Origin: Mucilaginibacter sp. KACC 22063
GTDB lineage: Bacteria > Bacteroidota > Bacteroidia > Sphingobacteriales > Sphingobacteriaceae
Direction of reading: 5' to 3'
DNA: 64,000 nucleotides
NCBI RefSeq assembly: GCF_028736115.1
Contig: NZ_CP117877.1
Location: forward strand, 3,844,001 to 3,908,000
A program made the translations under genes and the position numbers. Of the stretch, positions 16,125 to 25,595 are shown piece by piece; the stretch's first letter is position 1; every line of letters starts with the position of its first letter. Below the pieces are notes generated by a model. It did no database searches and had not been told where the DNA came from. It was given only the letters and a program-made list of their open reading frames with translations.

Positions 16125-16783
16125 TAGTATAAATATTTTTTGATTGCTTTTTGCCAGCGGTCGTACCCTTCCTTTTTCAAATGTAGGTAGTCTGGTTTAA
16201 ACAAAGATGAATCAGGTAATGAAGTTGCTTTGTCATATAGCACAGTGTTAACATCAATGTACTTCACATTACTATGATGGCTGATAAAATCTTTAATCAG
16301 GCTGTTAGTTGCATCTACATCTGCATAATGCGCTGCACGGCTAGGGCTTTTCTTAATGGATAACCAATACGTTGTACTGCCGGGCAGTTTCTGCTGAATC
16401 ATGTTATACAGCGTAACAAAATCCTGGTAAACCTGCTGCGGTGTACGATTAGCGTTCAGGTCATTTTCTCCGGCATAAATAAATATATGCTCTGGCTGGT
16501 ACGGAAACAAAATATAATTAGTGTAATACTTCACCCATTGTTCAAGGGTTGATCCGCCAACACCGCGCTTTAAAACGCGTTTATCCGGAAAACGCTGCTC
16601 AAGGTCGCCCCATAATCTGATTGACGAACTGCCGATAAACAGGTTGCCTCCTGGCTTAGGAAAATGCAGGCTGTCGGCTGTTTTAAATGCCCTGATCTCG
16701 TTATCAAACGGAAAACCGCTTTGAGCATGGCCGGGCTTAGCTGCCCATACCAGCAGCGCAATAAGGATTAGTTTTAGCTTCAT
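16124..16783 (-). CDS. Secreted SGNH/GDSL-family hydrolase
   Basis: 219 aa, a GDSL/SGNH esterase or lipase. Signal peptide LKLILIALLVWAAKPGHAQ (residues 2-20). Block I FIGSSSIRLWGD with the nucleophile serine near residue 53, block II KRGVGGST (about 73-79), block III GEND at 105-108 and block V DYLHL near residue 200, giving the Ser-Gly-Asn-His set. Likely periplasmic, acting on a carbohydrate or acyl ester; the true substrate is unknown. It follows the cytidine deaminase with an 8-bp gap and may be cotranscribed. Confidence 0.88.
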   Translation of the reverse strand: MKLKLILIALLVWAAKPGHAQSGFPFDNEIRAFKTADSLHFPKPGGNLFIGSSSIRLWGDLEQRFPDKRVLKRGVGGSTLEQWVKYYTNYILFPYQPEHIFIYAGENDLNANRTPQQVYQDFVTLYNMIQQKLPGSTTYWLSIKKSPSRAAHYADVDATNSLIKDFISHHSNVKYIDVNTVLYDKATSLPDSSLFKPDYLHLKKEGYDRWQKAIKKYLY

Positions 16784-16791
16784 ATCAGATT

Positions 16792-17283
16792 TTATGATTG
16801 TGCAAGTCTTTCTTCAAAAAACAAAAATGGCAAAAAGCTTTCACTTCCCTGCACTACCCACAGCGGCCCGTCCTGGCAAAATAAAATAATCTTTAATTTT
16901 TGATCCTGCTTTTTCTCATATTCTGCAATTACCTGCAGGCACGAGCCGCAAGGCGTTACAGGCCTTGTCAAAGTAAAATCATCCGTATAAGCAGTAATAG
17001 CGATACTTTCAATTGGGTCTTCAGGATAATTAGCCCCCCAATGGAACAGCGCAACCCTTTCGGCACATAAACCCGAAGGGTAAGCCACGTTTTCCTGGTT
17101 GCTGCCATAAACGATACGCCCGCTTTGTAATTTAAGCGCCGCGCCTACTCTGAAATTAGAATATGGAGAGTGTGATTTTTTTAATGCTTCAGTTGCCTCA
17201 AGGCATAACGCGCGGTCTGCTTCATTAAGCTGCGCAGGGTTATCATATTCCTCAAAGCTTATTTTTATTTCGTGTTTATTCAT
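16792..17283 (-). CDS. cdd: Cytidine deaminase
   Basis: 163 aa from the ATG at 17283 (MNKHEIKISFEEYDNP); an upstream in-frame ATG at 17316 would add 11 residues of no domain value. Cytidine/deoxycytidine deaminase that makes uridine in pyrimidine salvage. The catalytic CAE motif is CAERV (Cys73, Glu75), and the second zinc site PCGSC has Cys112 and Cys115. The substrate-binding NxEN loop is GSNQENVAYPSG. Usual length for the small tetrameric type. Followed 8 bp later by the SGNH hydrolase. Confidence 0.92.
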   Translation of the reverse strand: MNKHEIKISFEEYDNPAQLNEADRALCLEATEALKKSHSPYSNFRVGAALKLQSGRIVYGSNQENVAYPSGLCAERVALFHWGANYPEDPIESIAITAYTDDFTLTRPVTPCGSCLQVIAEYEKKQDQKLKIILFCQDGPLWVVQGSESFLPFLFFEERLAQS

Positions 17284-17448
17284 TATCAGTAGCCCTTGTA
17301 AAAGAAGGGGATACAATATAAGGAATTGAATTGATAAAAAGAAGTAACGATAATAGTCAAAGTGTTCATTCTCTAAATCCTGAAAAAGTTTGCCGGTTTA
17401 CCGGTTAGCCTTAGATAGCATTTACCAGATCTGTCCCAGCCTACGCAA

Positions 17449-17480
17449 TTTGACCGTTCGGTGATTGCAGCTTACCTTAG
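17449..17480 (+). promoter_or_regulatory. Bacteroidota-type promoter (TTTG-N20-TACCTTAG)
   Basis: TTTG at 17449-17452, 20 bp, then TACCTTAG at 17473-17480 (one mismatch to TAnnTTTG). It is 24 bp upstream of the ATG at 17504, with the correct -33/-7 spacing. Confidence 0.5.
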
Positions 17481-17503
17481 CTACTTAACGATACCTTACA
17501 TTA

Positions 17504-18367
17504 ATGCCGTTTTCAAAAAAACACTTTGCTTTACTATTATCCCTGTTTGTTATTTGCACCCAACAATTATCAGCGCAAACAGATACCAGGCCGATAATTA
17601 TCGGCTTGTCGGAAGCGTTTTATTCAAAAGTTTTAAATGAAACCAGAACCATCAATATCTATTTACCGGAAGGGTACAACCCAACCGATACGCTAAAATA
17701 TCCGGTAATTTACATTCCTGATGGCGGCGAAGATGAAGATTTTATCCACCTTACGGGTATTATCCGCTTCGATACCCAGGCTTGGGTAAACCGGGTTCCG
17801 CAGTCGATTGTGGTAGGTATTAAAAATGTTAACAGAAGGCGCGATTTTACTTTCCCGGTCAACAATCTCGATTTCCTGGAAAAGACCGGCTTTAAAAAAG
17901 ACCTGTTCCCCAAATATGGCGGCTCAACAAAATACATTGCCTTTCTTGAAAAAGAACTACAGCCCTATATTGCAAAAAAGTACAAAGCAAGCACCAATCG
18001 TACCATTATCGGCGAATCAATGGCAGGACTGTTGATTACCGAAATTGCACTAAACCATCCCTCCTTATTTAACACTTATATTATTGTAAGCCCCAGTTTG
18101 TGGTGGGGCGGCGAAGCCTTACTGCATCAACCCAATGCACTACTGCAAAACAAAATGCATAAGCCGGTTAATATTTATATAGGTGCCCCTAACAAAAAAG
18201 AAGACGAGCAAATGTATATCGATGCACAAGGCCTTTACAATATGCTTAAGGCGGATACCAACATCAGGTTGTTTTTTGATTATTTACCAGATGAGTCGCA
18301 CGCCACTGTACTGCACCAGGCTGCATATAATGCGTTTAAAATGATTTATTCGAAAACAGGCCTTTAA
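17504..18367 (+). CDS. Secreted alpha/beta-hydrolase, esterase D/IroE-like
   Basis: 287 aa. Residues 1-25 are a signal peptide (FALLLSLFVICTQQLSA, then QTD). Serine hydrolase: the nucleophile elbow is GESMAGLL near residue 171, and a C-terminal DESHATV supplies the likely catalytic histidine. Matches the family of putative esterases that includes ferric-enterobactin esterase-like and S-formylglutathione-hydrolase-like proteins (VIYIPDGGEDEDF oxyanion region). Periplasmic; the real ester substrate cannot be deduced. Monocistronic. Confidence 0.82.
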   Translation: MPFSKKHFALLLSLFVICTQQLSAQTDTRPIIIGLSEAFYSKVLNETRTINIYLPEGYNPTDTLKYPVIYIPDGGEDEDFIHLTGIIRFDTQAWVNRVPQSIVVGIKNVNRRRDFTFPVNNLDFLEKTGFKKDLFPKYGGSTKYIAFLEKELQPYIAKKYKASTNRTIIGESMAGLLITEIALNHPSLFNTYIIVSPSLWWGGEALLHQPNALLQNKMHKPVNIYIGAPNKKEDEQMYIDAQGLYNMLKADTNIRLFFDYLPDESHATVLHQAAYNAFKMIYSKTGL

Positions 18368-18504
18368 ATAATCTTATAAATTTCGTAACCACTTGTTGCT
18401 TTGCCCCCCCCGTAAGTTAGCAATACCTGTAAATGCCGCAACAAGCCCGAGGTCACATTACAGCACGGTTATTTTAAGACATTTATAGATGCCTACAAAG
18501 AGTT

Positions 18505-18525
18505 ACCTCCCTTGGAAGGGTTAAG
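18505..18525. repeat. Small C-rich palindrome (family A-like)
   Basis: CCTCCCTTGGAAGGG with a CCCTT/AAGGG stem, similar in kind to the family A hairpins. It lies in the convergent gap between the esterase (ends 18367) and parE (ends 18667). Confidence 0.4.
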
Positions 18526-18573
18526 AAAACTCAGACAGAATCAATAATAAGCACTTACATTATTATATGTGAG

Positions 18574-18594
18574 ATGCCGAAACAAGTTCGGCAT
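18574..18594. repeat. Palindromic repeat (family D)
   Basis: Arms ATGCCGAA and TTCGGCAT around ACAAG. The exact reverse complement occurs at 44914-44934. Confidence 0.7.
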
Positions 18595-18604
18595 GACGAA
18601 TGAA

Positions 18605-18633
18605 TAAAAAAAGCCCACCAAAAAGGTGAGCTT
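18605..18633 (-). terminator. Intrinsic terminator of parE (shared cassette)
   Basis: Minus-strand hairpin AAGCTCACC-TTTTT-GGTGGGCTT with a T-run, 34 bp past the parE stop. The preceding 3' untranslated stretch (18634-18666, minus) reads TTAGAAGCAAGAG and then AACAG-ACAAGAT, nearly the same as the sequence before the terminator at 44512-44538. Confidence 0.82.
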
Positions 18634-18666
18634 ATCTTGTCTGTTATTCTCGTCTCTTGCTTCTAA

Positions 18667-20538
18667 CTATGCAGCAACTTCTTCTTGTGCAATCAGCGGA
18701 TTTACGTTTTCGTCATCCTTTTCTACACGCAGGTTTTGAACGATATGCTGCTGACGGGTCGGGGTATTTTTACCCATAAAGTATTCGAGCAATCCTTTAA
18801 TGTTGGCGTCTTTTAAAATCACCGGATCAAGGCGCATGTCTTTACCAATGAATAAACCAAATTCCTCAGGCGATATCTCACCCAAACCTTTGAAACGGGT
18901 AATCTCTGGTTTGTTTCCTAACTTGGCTATGGCATTACGACGCTCTTCGTCACTGTAACAATAAATGGTTTCCTTCTTATTACGCACCCGGAACAGCGGT
19001 GTTTGCAGAATAAAAACATGCCCTGCCTTTACAAGATCCGGGAAAAACTGCAGGAAGAAGGTCATCATCAGCAATCTGATGTGCATACCGTCCACATCGG
19101 CATCGGTAGCTATTACTATGTTGTTATAGCGCAAACCATCTAATCCATCCTCAATGTTCAGCGCGTGCTGCAACAGGTTAAACTCTTCGTTTTCATAAAC
19201 CACTTTTTTGGTAAGCCCAAAGCAGTTAAGCGGTTTACCTTTAAGGCTGAAAACGGCCTGTGTCATTACATCGCGCGATTTGGTGATAGATCCGCTGGCC
19301 GAATCACCTTCTGTAATAAACAAAGTGGTATCGCGGCGGCGTTCGTGGTTTTCTTCGAAATGCAACTTGCAATCGCGCAGTTTACGATTATGTAATGATG
19401 CTTTTTTGGCACGTTCGTTTGCCAGTTTTTTTATACCTGCTATATCTTTACGCTCACGTTCTGATTGTAAAATACGTTTTAACAGCGCATCGGCAGTTGC
19501 CTGGTTCTTATGCAGGTAATTATCAAGTTCTGTTTTAACAAAATCATTAATAAAGCCGCGTACAGTTGGCCCATCCGGCCCCACATTTTGCGAGCCAAGC
19601 TTGGTTTTGGTCTGCGACTCAAAAACAGGTTCCTGCACTTTTATGGCAATGGCGCCTACAATTGAAGCACGAACATCTGACGCATCAAATTCCTTTTTAT
19701 AAAACTCCCGCACGGTTTTAACAACAGCTTCGCGGAAAGCTGCCTGGTGCGTACCGCCCTGCGTAGTGTGCTGGCCGTTAACAAATGAATAATACTCCTC
19801 TCCGTATTGCTGCCCGTGGGTCATGGCTATTTCTATATCCGTACCCTTAAGGTGGATGATGGGGTAACGCAAGGTTTCCGCATCGGTATTACGCAGCAAA
19901 AGGTCATGCAAACCTTTTTCCGAAAAATATTTTTGTCCGTTAAAGTTTACAGTAAGCCCGGCATTCAGAAAAACATAATTCCAGATCATGTTTTCTACAA
20001 ACTCGGGTATAAAGCGGTAGTTGCGGAAAATGGAATCGTCGGGGATAAAATTGATAGCAGTACCATTACGCTGCGTGGTTTCCTTTTCAGGCTCATCACG
20101 TACAAGCTCGCCTTTGGTAAACTCAGCTATTTTAGTACGTCCGTCACGGTAAGATTGTACGATAAATGCACTGGAAAGTGCATTTACTGCTTTTGTACCC
20201 ACACCGTTTAAGCCTACCGACTTTTGAAACGCCTTGCTATCGTACTTACCACCGGTATTGATCTTTGAAACGCAATCAATTACCTTACCTAAAGGTATAC
20301 CGCGGCCATAATCGCGTACAGATACCTTATGGTCGCTCATATTAATATCGATGGTCTTTCCGGCACCCATTACAAACTCATCAATAGAGTTATCTACGAT
20401 CTCTTTCAGCAATACATACACACCGTCGTCATAAGCAGAACCATCACCAAGCTTACCGATATACATACCCGGGCGCAGGCGGATGTGCTCTTTCCAGTCG
20501 AGCGAGCGTATACTGTCTTCACTATAATTAACTTCCAT
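18667..20538 (-). CDS. parE: DNA topoisomerase IV subunit B (ParE)
   Basis: ATPase subunit of topoisomerase IV (chromosome decatenation), 623 aa, typical of ParE and shorter than GyrB of E. coli. GHKL site: EIVDNSIDE (residues 46-54), DYGRGIP, and [13 protein letters not shown] (the ATP lid). [14 protein letters not shown] and [10 protein letters not shown], with the Glu and Asp-x-Asp metal residues. It works with the ParC at 27880-30588, which is in the window but not adjacent. A structured leader and -7 box (20648-20655) precede it. No unusual insertion seen. Confidence 0.93.
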   Translation of the reverse strand: MEVNYSEDSIRSLDWKEHIRLRPGMYIGKLGDGSAYDDGVYVLLKEIVDNSIDEFVMGAGKTIDINMSDHKVSVRDYGRGIPLGKVIDCVSKINTGGKYDSKAFQKSVGLNGVGTKAVNALSSAFIVQSYRDGRTKIAEFTKGELVRDEPEKETTQRNGTAINFIPDDSIFRNYRFIPEFVENMIWNYVFLNAGLTVNFNGQKYFSEKGLHDLLLRNTDAETLRYPIIHLKGTDIEIAMTHGQQYGEEYYSFVNGQHTTQGGTHQAAFREAVVKTVREFYKKEFDASDVRASIVGAIAIKVQEPVFESQTKTKLGSQNVGPDGPTVRGFINDFVKTELDNYLHKNQATADALLKRILQSERERKDIAGIKKLANERAKKASLHNRKLRDCKLHFEENHERRRDTTLFITEGDSASGSITKSRDVMTQAVFSLKGKPLNCFGLTKKVVYENEEFNLLQHALNIEDGLDGLRYNNIVIATDADVDGMHIRLLMMTFFLQFFPDLVKAGHVFILQTPLFRVRNKKETIYCYSDEERRNAIAKLGNKPEITRFKGLGEISPEEFGLFIGKDMRLDPVILKDANIKGLLEYFMGKNTPTRQQHIVQNLRVEKDDENVNPLIAQEEVAA

Positions 20539-20604
20539 AAAATCGGGTTATACGTAGTACGTTAAGCAAATAACGCCATACGCAAGTCTTCTTGCAATTT
20601 AACT

Positions 20605-20655
20605 TATCAAGATATTAACATGCCTGCGGGTGCAGGCGCTTGATATACAAAGTTA
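20605..20655 (-). promoter_or_regulatory. parE promoter candidate with structured 5' leader
   Basis: Minus-strand -7 box TAACTTTG at 20655-20648 (consensus TAnnTTTG), 110 bp upstream of parE. The predicted start falls inside the 5' arm TATCAAG (20645-20639), which pairs with CTTGATA (20611-20605) around an inner GCCTGC-ACCC-GCAGGC stem. A second stem GCAAG/CTTGC follows at 20594-20582. Confidence 0.45.
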
Positions 20656-20692
20656 ACAATATTAAATGACGTATACCCGGATTGGGTAAGGC

Positions 20693-21289
20693 TTACTTAA
20701 ACTTAATGCAATTGCGAGCCTTGTCAATCTCCTTGAAAAAATCGGGGCCTTTATCATTTGTTAAGCAAACAGCCATTAAGGCACCTGCCTTATTTTTTTG
20801 CAGGGTAATGATCAAAGCATATTTATAATGCTTTGTAGCAGGCGAATCATTCAGGTTTAACAGATATGATTTACCCACATCGGCATTATACTGGTTAAGT
20901 ATGCGGTCTGTAAGATTACGAACAAAATAAGCGTTATCGGCACTAAAAGCGCTCACCTGCTCTTTACCAAGGCTGATGTATGCCGAATCTGGGTTGGTGT
21001 AAATACGGGTAATGCTTTTGTAGGGTTTAACAGCAAACCATATTTCAACCGAATGATCTGGCAGGGCAATAGCATAATCATATGTTAATTCTTCGCTGTT
21101 AACGGGTACTGTTTCTTTAAAGCCTTCAGGAAGGGTAAAGGTAACGCTGGCGTCAGACGCGGTGCGGTTGAAATCTCTTGATTGCTTGCTTACTTGAACA
21201 AATCTCATCTGCCCATACGACAGATGATGACATAGCAGCGCAGCAACTATGACAACAATAAGTTTTGATTGTCTAATAATAGCTTTCAT
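20693..21289 (-). CDS. Hypothetical secreted protein
   Basis: 198 aa that I do not recognise. Residues about 7-27 are a signal peptide (KLIVVIVAALLCHHLSYGQ). The mature part has alternating strands and helices (SDASVTFTLPEGFKETV, YKYALIITLQKNKAGAL) without known motifs; it is probably periplasmic. A -7 box TACCTTTG sits 15 bp upstream of the ATG, so the mRNA leader is short (about 10 nt). Confidence 0.65.
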   Translation of the reverse strand: MKAIIRQSKLIVVIVAALLCHHLSYGQMRFVQVSKQSRDFNRTASDASVTFTLPEGFKETVPVNSEELTYDYAIALPDHSVEIWFAVKPYKSITRIYTNPDSAYISLGKEQVSAFSADNAYFVRNLTDRILNQYNADVGKSYLLNLNDSPATKHYKYALIITLQKNKAGALMAVCLTNDKGPDFFKEIDKARNCIKFK

Positions 21290-21303
21290 TAATCAGGGTT
21301 GCT

Positions 21304-21311
21304 CAAAGGTA
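21304..21311 (-). promoter_or_regulatory. Candidate -7 box for the 198-aa secreted protein
   Basis: Minus-strand TACCTTTG, 14 bp upstream of the ATG at 21289. Confidence 0.45.
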
Positions 21312-21590
21312 CAGGTTAATACATTATGCTCACTAATATAGTATATAATTTACATTACTATTATTGATGATGAACAATCGTATAACCGGATAATATTTTT
21401 AATATATAATCAAATGTCTGATACCTGTTAAATATCAGCATGGTGATATACGTAAAAACCTATAGAAGGTTATAACTTAAAAAGGTTTAATTTATAACAG
21501 TAATATTTACTTCTTTTCACCAGCCCTTCATAATAACAGGATGCTTTTAAAATGTATGTGTAACAAACGCCTTTTTTAAGCTATTACTCG

Positions 21591-21598
21591 TATTTTTG
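21591..21598 (+). promoter_or_regulatory. Candidate -7 box for the TPR gene
   Basis: TATTTTTG (TAnnTTTG), 143 bp upstream of the ATG at 21742. The predicted start is about 5 nt before the leader-closing stem arm at 21608-21618. Confidence 0.4.
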
Positions 21599-21741
21599 CT
21601 ATTTGTAAAATGCATACACATTTTAGTATTACTTAAACAAGTAACCCGAATAATTACAGGGATAATAGATAATGTATGCATTTATAATTATTTTAATGCC
21701 CTGAATAATTGCCCGTATTAAATGCAAGAAATAATTTATTA

Positions 21742-24144
21742 ATGACGCCATTTGTTTATCATCATACGCTCTTATATAAAGGTGGCCGCTTCTTGTTTTT
21801 TACAAGCATTATATTAATGCTTGCCATATTTAAACCTCAAAATGTTTTAGCACAAACCCAAACAGCAGATCAGCTGGTGCAGAGCGCCAATGCCCGTGTA
21901 AACCAAAAAGATTACAAAGGCGCCATTGAAGACTTTACGCAGGCTATTGCATTAAACCCAAAGAACTTAGCTGATATCTATTTTTACCGCGCAAATGCGC
22001 ATGCCGCCATACAGGAGAATGAAGCTGCGGTTGAGGATTTTACTAAGGCGCTTGAACTTAATCCTAAAATGGCCGATGCTTATTATTACCGTGCTAACGC
22101 CCATGCCAATAACAGGGCTTATGTAAATGCCATTGAAGACTATACTAGGGCAATCAGCATGAAACCGCAAAATGCCGACCTGTATCATTACCGCGCAAAT
22201 GCCAAAACCAATATTGGTGATAATGCAGGTGCAATAGCTGATTTCACCCACGCTATCGTACTGACACCAAAGAATTACGAATTGTATATGTATCGCGGTT
22301 TGGCTAAAGCCAACATTAAAGATAATATAGGTGCTGTAGCCGATTACAACATAGCAGTTAAATTAAATCCTAATAATGCCGACCTGTTATACTATCGTGC
22401 AAATTCAGAAGCTACATTACAACGCTACACAGCAGCAATAGCCGACTTTACGCGTTCAATACAGTTAAACCCTAACCGGGCAGAAGCATTCCTTTACAGA
22501 GCCAATGCCAAGATGAACATTCATGATAATGCAGGAGCTATAGAAGATTATAAACGTGCCGCCGTTTTAAACCCCAATATTGCAGAGATCTACCATTACA
22601 TGGGCAACGCCCGTACCAATGCCGCAGATAACAGAGGGGCCATAGCTGATTTTACGAAAGCGCTGGAGTTAAATCCCAACAACCCCGAACTTTATTTATA
22701 CAGGGGTATTGCTAAAAATAATGTGAATGACAAAACCGGCGCAATGGCCGATTTTGATAAGGCCATTGAACTTAATCCCAGGCTAATCGAGGCTTATCAA
22801 AACCGCGCAGGCTTACGCATTGGCAACAAAGATTACGATGGTGCTTTTGCTGATGCCGATACGATCATAAAATTTAATCCGAGGTCTGAAAGGGCTTATA
22901 TCATCCGTGGCTCTGCCAAGTATTCACTTAAAGATACGGTAGGCTCTTTAGCTGATTTTACAGCAGCCATAAACCTTAACCCCACAAGCGATTATGCCTA
23001 CCTTGAGCGTGGCAAAGCCAAACGCGACCTACAGGATTATCGTGGCGCCATTGCTGACTTTAACAAGGCCATTTCATTAAAGCCACAAAACTCTGAAGTG
23101 TATATTAACCTGGCAATGGCCAAGGTTAAGCTGAGGGACTATAACGGCGCCATTGCCGATTATGAAAAGGTGCTACAAATGGATCCGAAAAATATGGATG
23201 CCTATGTAAAACTAACTACTGCCCTTACCCTTGCAAAGGATTATACAGATGCTATTAAGCTGATTAATACCGGGCTAAAGATAAACCCTAAAAATGCCGA
23301 TCTATATGTGAGGCGCGGTATACTGCGCGATGCCATGCAAAATACCCGCGAGGCCTTGCTTGATTTTGACCGTGCTATTTTGATTGACAGTAACTCGTTT
23401 GAAGCTTATACCTGGCGTGGCAATGCCCGCGTGCATAATAAAGATTTTGAAGGAGCCTTTGCCGACCTTAACAAGGCCATGTCATTACGCACAACGGAAG
23501 ATAATATGATCTTTTACGCCAATGCTAAAGTGGCTAATAAAGATTTTGGCGGTGCAATGGAAAGCTTTGACAAGGCCATTGATGAGTTTCCGAAAAGTGC
23601 TAAAATTTATATGGCGCGCGGACTTGCACGCAGTATTATGCCCGACTCAACAGGCGTTTTTGATGATTTTTCGAGGGCGATAGAACTGGAACCCAACAAC
23701 GAGGACATTTATGTAAAACGCGGCATGGCCCGTATGAACCTCAAAGATACCATCAACTCGGAGCAAGACTATAATACGGCGCTATACTTTAACCCACGCA
23801 ATGGCGATGCCTATTACAATCGCGGCATGGTAAAATACTATCTTAAAGATTACCGCGGTGCCATGCTGGATTTTAACATGACCATACAACTTGAACCCGA
23901 TGCCAAGGCAGGTTATATTAAGCGCGGCGATTTAAAAGTTACCACCAAAGATTTTAAAGGTGCCTTTACTGATTATACCCAGGCGCTTACCATTGACCCT
24001 AAGGACCGGGCGGTTTATCTATCGCGGGGGTTATTACGCATCAAGTACCTCAATGATAAAAATAATGGCTGCTATGACCTGAGTAAATCAGGGGAACTGG
24101 GCCTGAAAGAAGCCTATGACGCCATTCGCAAATTCTGCAACTAA
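21742..24144 (+). CDS. Large secreted tetratricopeptide-repeat protein
   Basis: About 800 aa from the ATG at 21742 (MTPFVYHHTLLYKGG); an in-frame TTG at 21709 would add 11 residues. Signal peptide FLFFTSIILMLAIFKPQNVLAQ. The rest is a near-continuous array of about 22 TPRs of 34 residues with a shared core (GAIADFT-AI-LNP-N, then Y-YRANA). The early repeats, roughly residues 60-330, are especially alike, with YRANA/YRGLA recurring, which suggests recent tandem duplication. TPR arrays make protein-binding superhelices; the partner is unknown. Probably periplasmic. Ends in an isolated Cys pair (NNGCYDLSKS, then KFCN). Confidence 0.85.
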   Translation: MTPFVYHHTLLYKGGRFLFFTSIILMLAIFKPQNVLAQTQTADQLVQSANARVNQKDYKGAIEDFTQAIALNPKNLADIYFYRANAHAAIQENEAAVEDFTKALELNPKMADAYYYRANAHANNRAYVNAIEDYTRAISMKPQNADLYHYRANAKTNIGDNAGAIADFTHAIVLTPKNYELYMYRGLAKANIKDNIGAVADYNIAVKLNPNNADLLYYRANSEATLQRYTAAIADFTRSIQLNPNRAEAFLYRANAKMNIHDNAGAIEDYKRAAVLNPNIAEIYHYMGNARTNAADNRGAIADFTKALELNPNNPELYLYRGIAKNNVNDKTGAMADFDKAIELNPRLIEAYQNRAGLRIGNKDYDGAFADADTIIKFNPRSERAYIIRGSAKYSLKDTVGSLADFTAAINLNPTSDYAYLERGKAKRDLQDYRGAIADFNKAISLKPQNSEVYINLAMAKVKLRDYNGAIADYEKVLQMDPKNMDAYVKLTTALTLAKDYTDAIKLINTGLKINPKNADLYVRRGILRDAMQNTREALLDFDRAILIDSNSFEAYTWRGNARVHNKDFEGAFADLNKAMSLRTTEDNMIFYANAKVANKDFGGAMESFDKAIDEFPKSAKIYMARGLARSIMPDSTGVFDDFSRAIELEPNNEDIYVKRGMARMNLKDTINSEQDYNTALYFNPRNGDAYYNRGMVKYYLKDYRGAMLDFNMTIQLEPDAKAGYIKRGDLKVTTKDFKGAFTDYTQALTIDPKDRAVYLSRGLLRIKYLNDKNNGCYDLSKSGELGLKEAYDAIRKFCN

Positions 24145-24212
24145 ATACCCTAATCAGTAAATAGTACCATACATACACGTTTTAGCACCACAACTGTAAG
24201 TGGTAATCATGG

Positions 24213-24220
24213 TATATTTG
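24213..24220 (+). promoter_or_regulatory. Candidate -7 box almost at the ATG
   Basis: TATATTTG (TAnnTTTG) ends 6 bp before the ATG at 24227, so the transcript would be leaderless or nearly so. It also argues against an upstream in-frame GTG at 24200. Confidence 0.4.
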
Positions 24221-24226
24221 TATATC

Positions 24227-25105
24227 ATGAAAAAAGATTTTCCGGTATATGATATTTGCACGCTTTCTGAATTTAAACAGGACGACATCCTGATCAGCAG
24301 GTTTGCGCCATACCTGGATACACACAAAAATCTTTATTTACCGCATAAGCATAACTTTTACCATCTTGTCCTTTTTACCGAAGGCAGCGGCTCACATGCC
24401 ATCGACTTTCATACATTTAAGGTAAACCCTTTTCAGATCTATTTTATGATACCCGGGCAGGTGCATAGCTGGGCTTTCAAAGGCAGTGTAGATGGTTATG
24501 TCATTAATTTCTCTGTGTCGTTTTTCCAATCGTTACTTTTAAAACCCGATTACCTGGATCAGTTTCCGTTTTTTAGCGGCCTGGCAGAACAAGGGGTGAT
24601 TGAGGTACCGGCAGAACTGCATGATTATTTTACCAATTTATTTGAGCAAATCATAGCAGAAAATGAAACACCACAGCGCATGGCGATAGACATGGTTAAA
24701 GCATTGATGCTACAGGTGTTTATTACTACAGGCAGGTTGTGCCTTGATAACCAGCCCCAGCATGTAACTCCTTATAACTATACTTTGCTGCGCAATTTTC
24801 AGAAACTGATTGAGCAAAATTTCACTCACCTGAAACTGCCAAAAAATTATGCAGAACTGCTTTACATCACTCCGAATCATTTAAATGCACTTTGTAATGA
24901 TGTAATGGGCATGCCAGCCGGGGAAATGATACGTAACCGTATAGCGCTTGAGGCCAAACGCCTGCTGGTAAACATGAGCCTGACCATAGCTGAGATTGCA
25001 GACAAGCTGAACTTTGCCGACAACTCCTATTTTACCAAGTTTTTCAAAAAGCAGGCTGGCCTTACTCCGGAAGAATTCAGAAAAAAAGCATTAAACAACA
25101 TATAA
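24227..25105 (+). CDS. AraC-family transcriptional regulator
   Basis: 292 aa from the ATG at 24227 (MKKDFPVYDICTLSEF). The N-terminal half is an AraC cupin-like sensing domain (HKHNFYHLVLFTEGSGSHAI, then FQIYFMIPGQVHSW). The C-terminal HTH_18/AraC DNA-binding domain is complete (LTIAEIADKLNFADNSYFTK, then FKKQAGLTPEEFRKKAL). The ligand is unknown; sugar- or metabolite-responsive members look like this. It ends 1 bp before the DUF983 ATG (25107), so the two genes are almost certainly cotranscribed. Confidence 0.9.
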   Translation: MKKDFPVYDICTLSEFKQDDILISRFAPYLDTHKNLYLPHKHNFYHLVLFTEGSGSHAIDFHTFKVNPFQIYFMIPGQVHSWAFKGSVDGYVINFSVSFFQSLLLKPDYLDQFPFFSGLAEQGVIEVPAELHDYFTNLFEQIIAENETPQRMAIDMVKALMLQVFITTGRLCLDNQPQHVTPYNYTLLRNFQKLIEQNFTHLKLPKNYAELLYITPNHLNALCNDVMGMPAGEMIRNRIALEAKRLLVNMSLTIAEIADKLNFADNSYFTKFFKKQAGLTPEEFRKKALNNI

Positions 25106-25106
25106 C

Positions 25107-25544
25107 ATGAAAACGCTAAGTTTAGACAAATCAGCCCCAACAATTCCGGCATCTACTGCAGCATTACACGCTAAATGCCCTAAATGCCGGGTTGGTAACA
25201 TGTTTGCAAACGGCTTGTACAGCTTTAGCGGACAAAAAATGAATACCGACTGCCCGCATTGTGGTTTTCACTTTGAAATTGAGCCGGGGTACTTTTATGT
25301 GGCCATGTTTGTAAGTTATGCGTTAAATGTAGCCGAAATGGTTACACTGGCCGTTGCCACCTATATATTATCAGGCAGCGAATCGCCATGGTTATATGCA
25401 GCTATATTGTTAAGCGTAGCATTTATATTATCGCCTATAAATTTCAGGTACTCAAGGGTAGTGCTTTTATACTGGTTAACACCTGGCCTTCATTATGATC
25501 CGCGCCGGTCAAAACCACATGATGAAATATCTTCTGCTGCCTGA
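25107..25544 (+). CDS. DUF983 membrane protein
   Basis: 145 aa, DUF983 family. A zinc-ribbon-like N-terminus has two CxxC pairs (KCPKCRVGN and DCPHCGFHFE). The family signature IEPGYFYVAMFVSYALN leads into two transmembrane segments (AEMVTLAVATYILS, WLYAAILLSVAFILSP). Inner-membrane protein of unknown role. Starts 1 bp after the AraC gene ends, so it is likely under the same control; whether the regulator governs this gene is inference only. Confidence 0.85.
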   Translation: MKTLSLDKSAPTIPASTAALHAKCPKCRVGNMFANGLYSFSGQKMNTDCPHCGFHFEIEPGYFYVAMFVSYALNVAEMVTLAVATYILSGSESPWLYAAILLSVAFILSPINFRYSRVVLLYWLTPGLHYDPRRSKPHDEISSAA

Positions 25545-25595
25545 AATAAAACCTGTAGCTATTAAATTACCCACAAGTGAGTATTGCTAATAACT

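Larger units (their letters stand above)
21290..21741. other. 452-bp AT-rich intergenic region with structured leader
   Basis: No ORF of note between the divergent genes at 20693 and 21742. It contains the minus -7 box (21304-21311), the plus -7 box (21591-21598), a hairpin AACCT/AGGTT near 21460, and an 11-bp inverted pair AAATGCATACA (21608-21618) / TGTATGCATTT (21673-21683) that would close the leader of the TPR gene, with TTACTT/AAGTAA inside. Confidence 0.55.
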
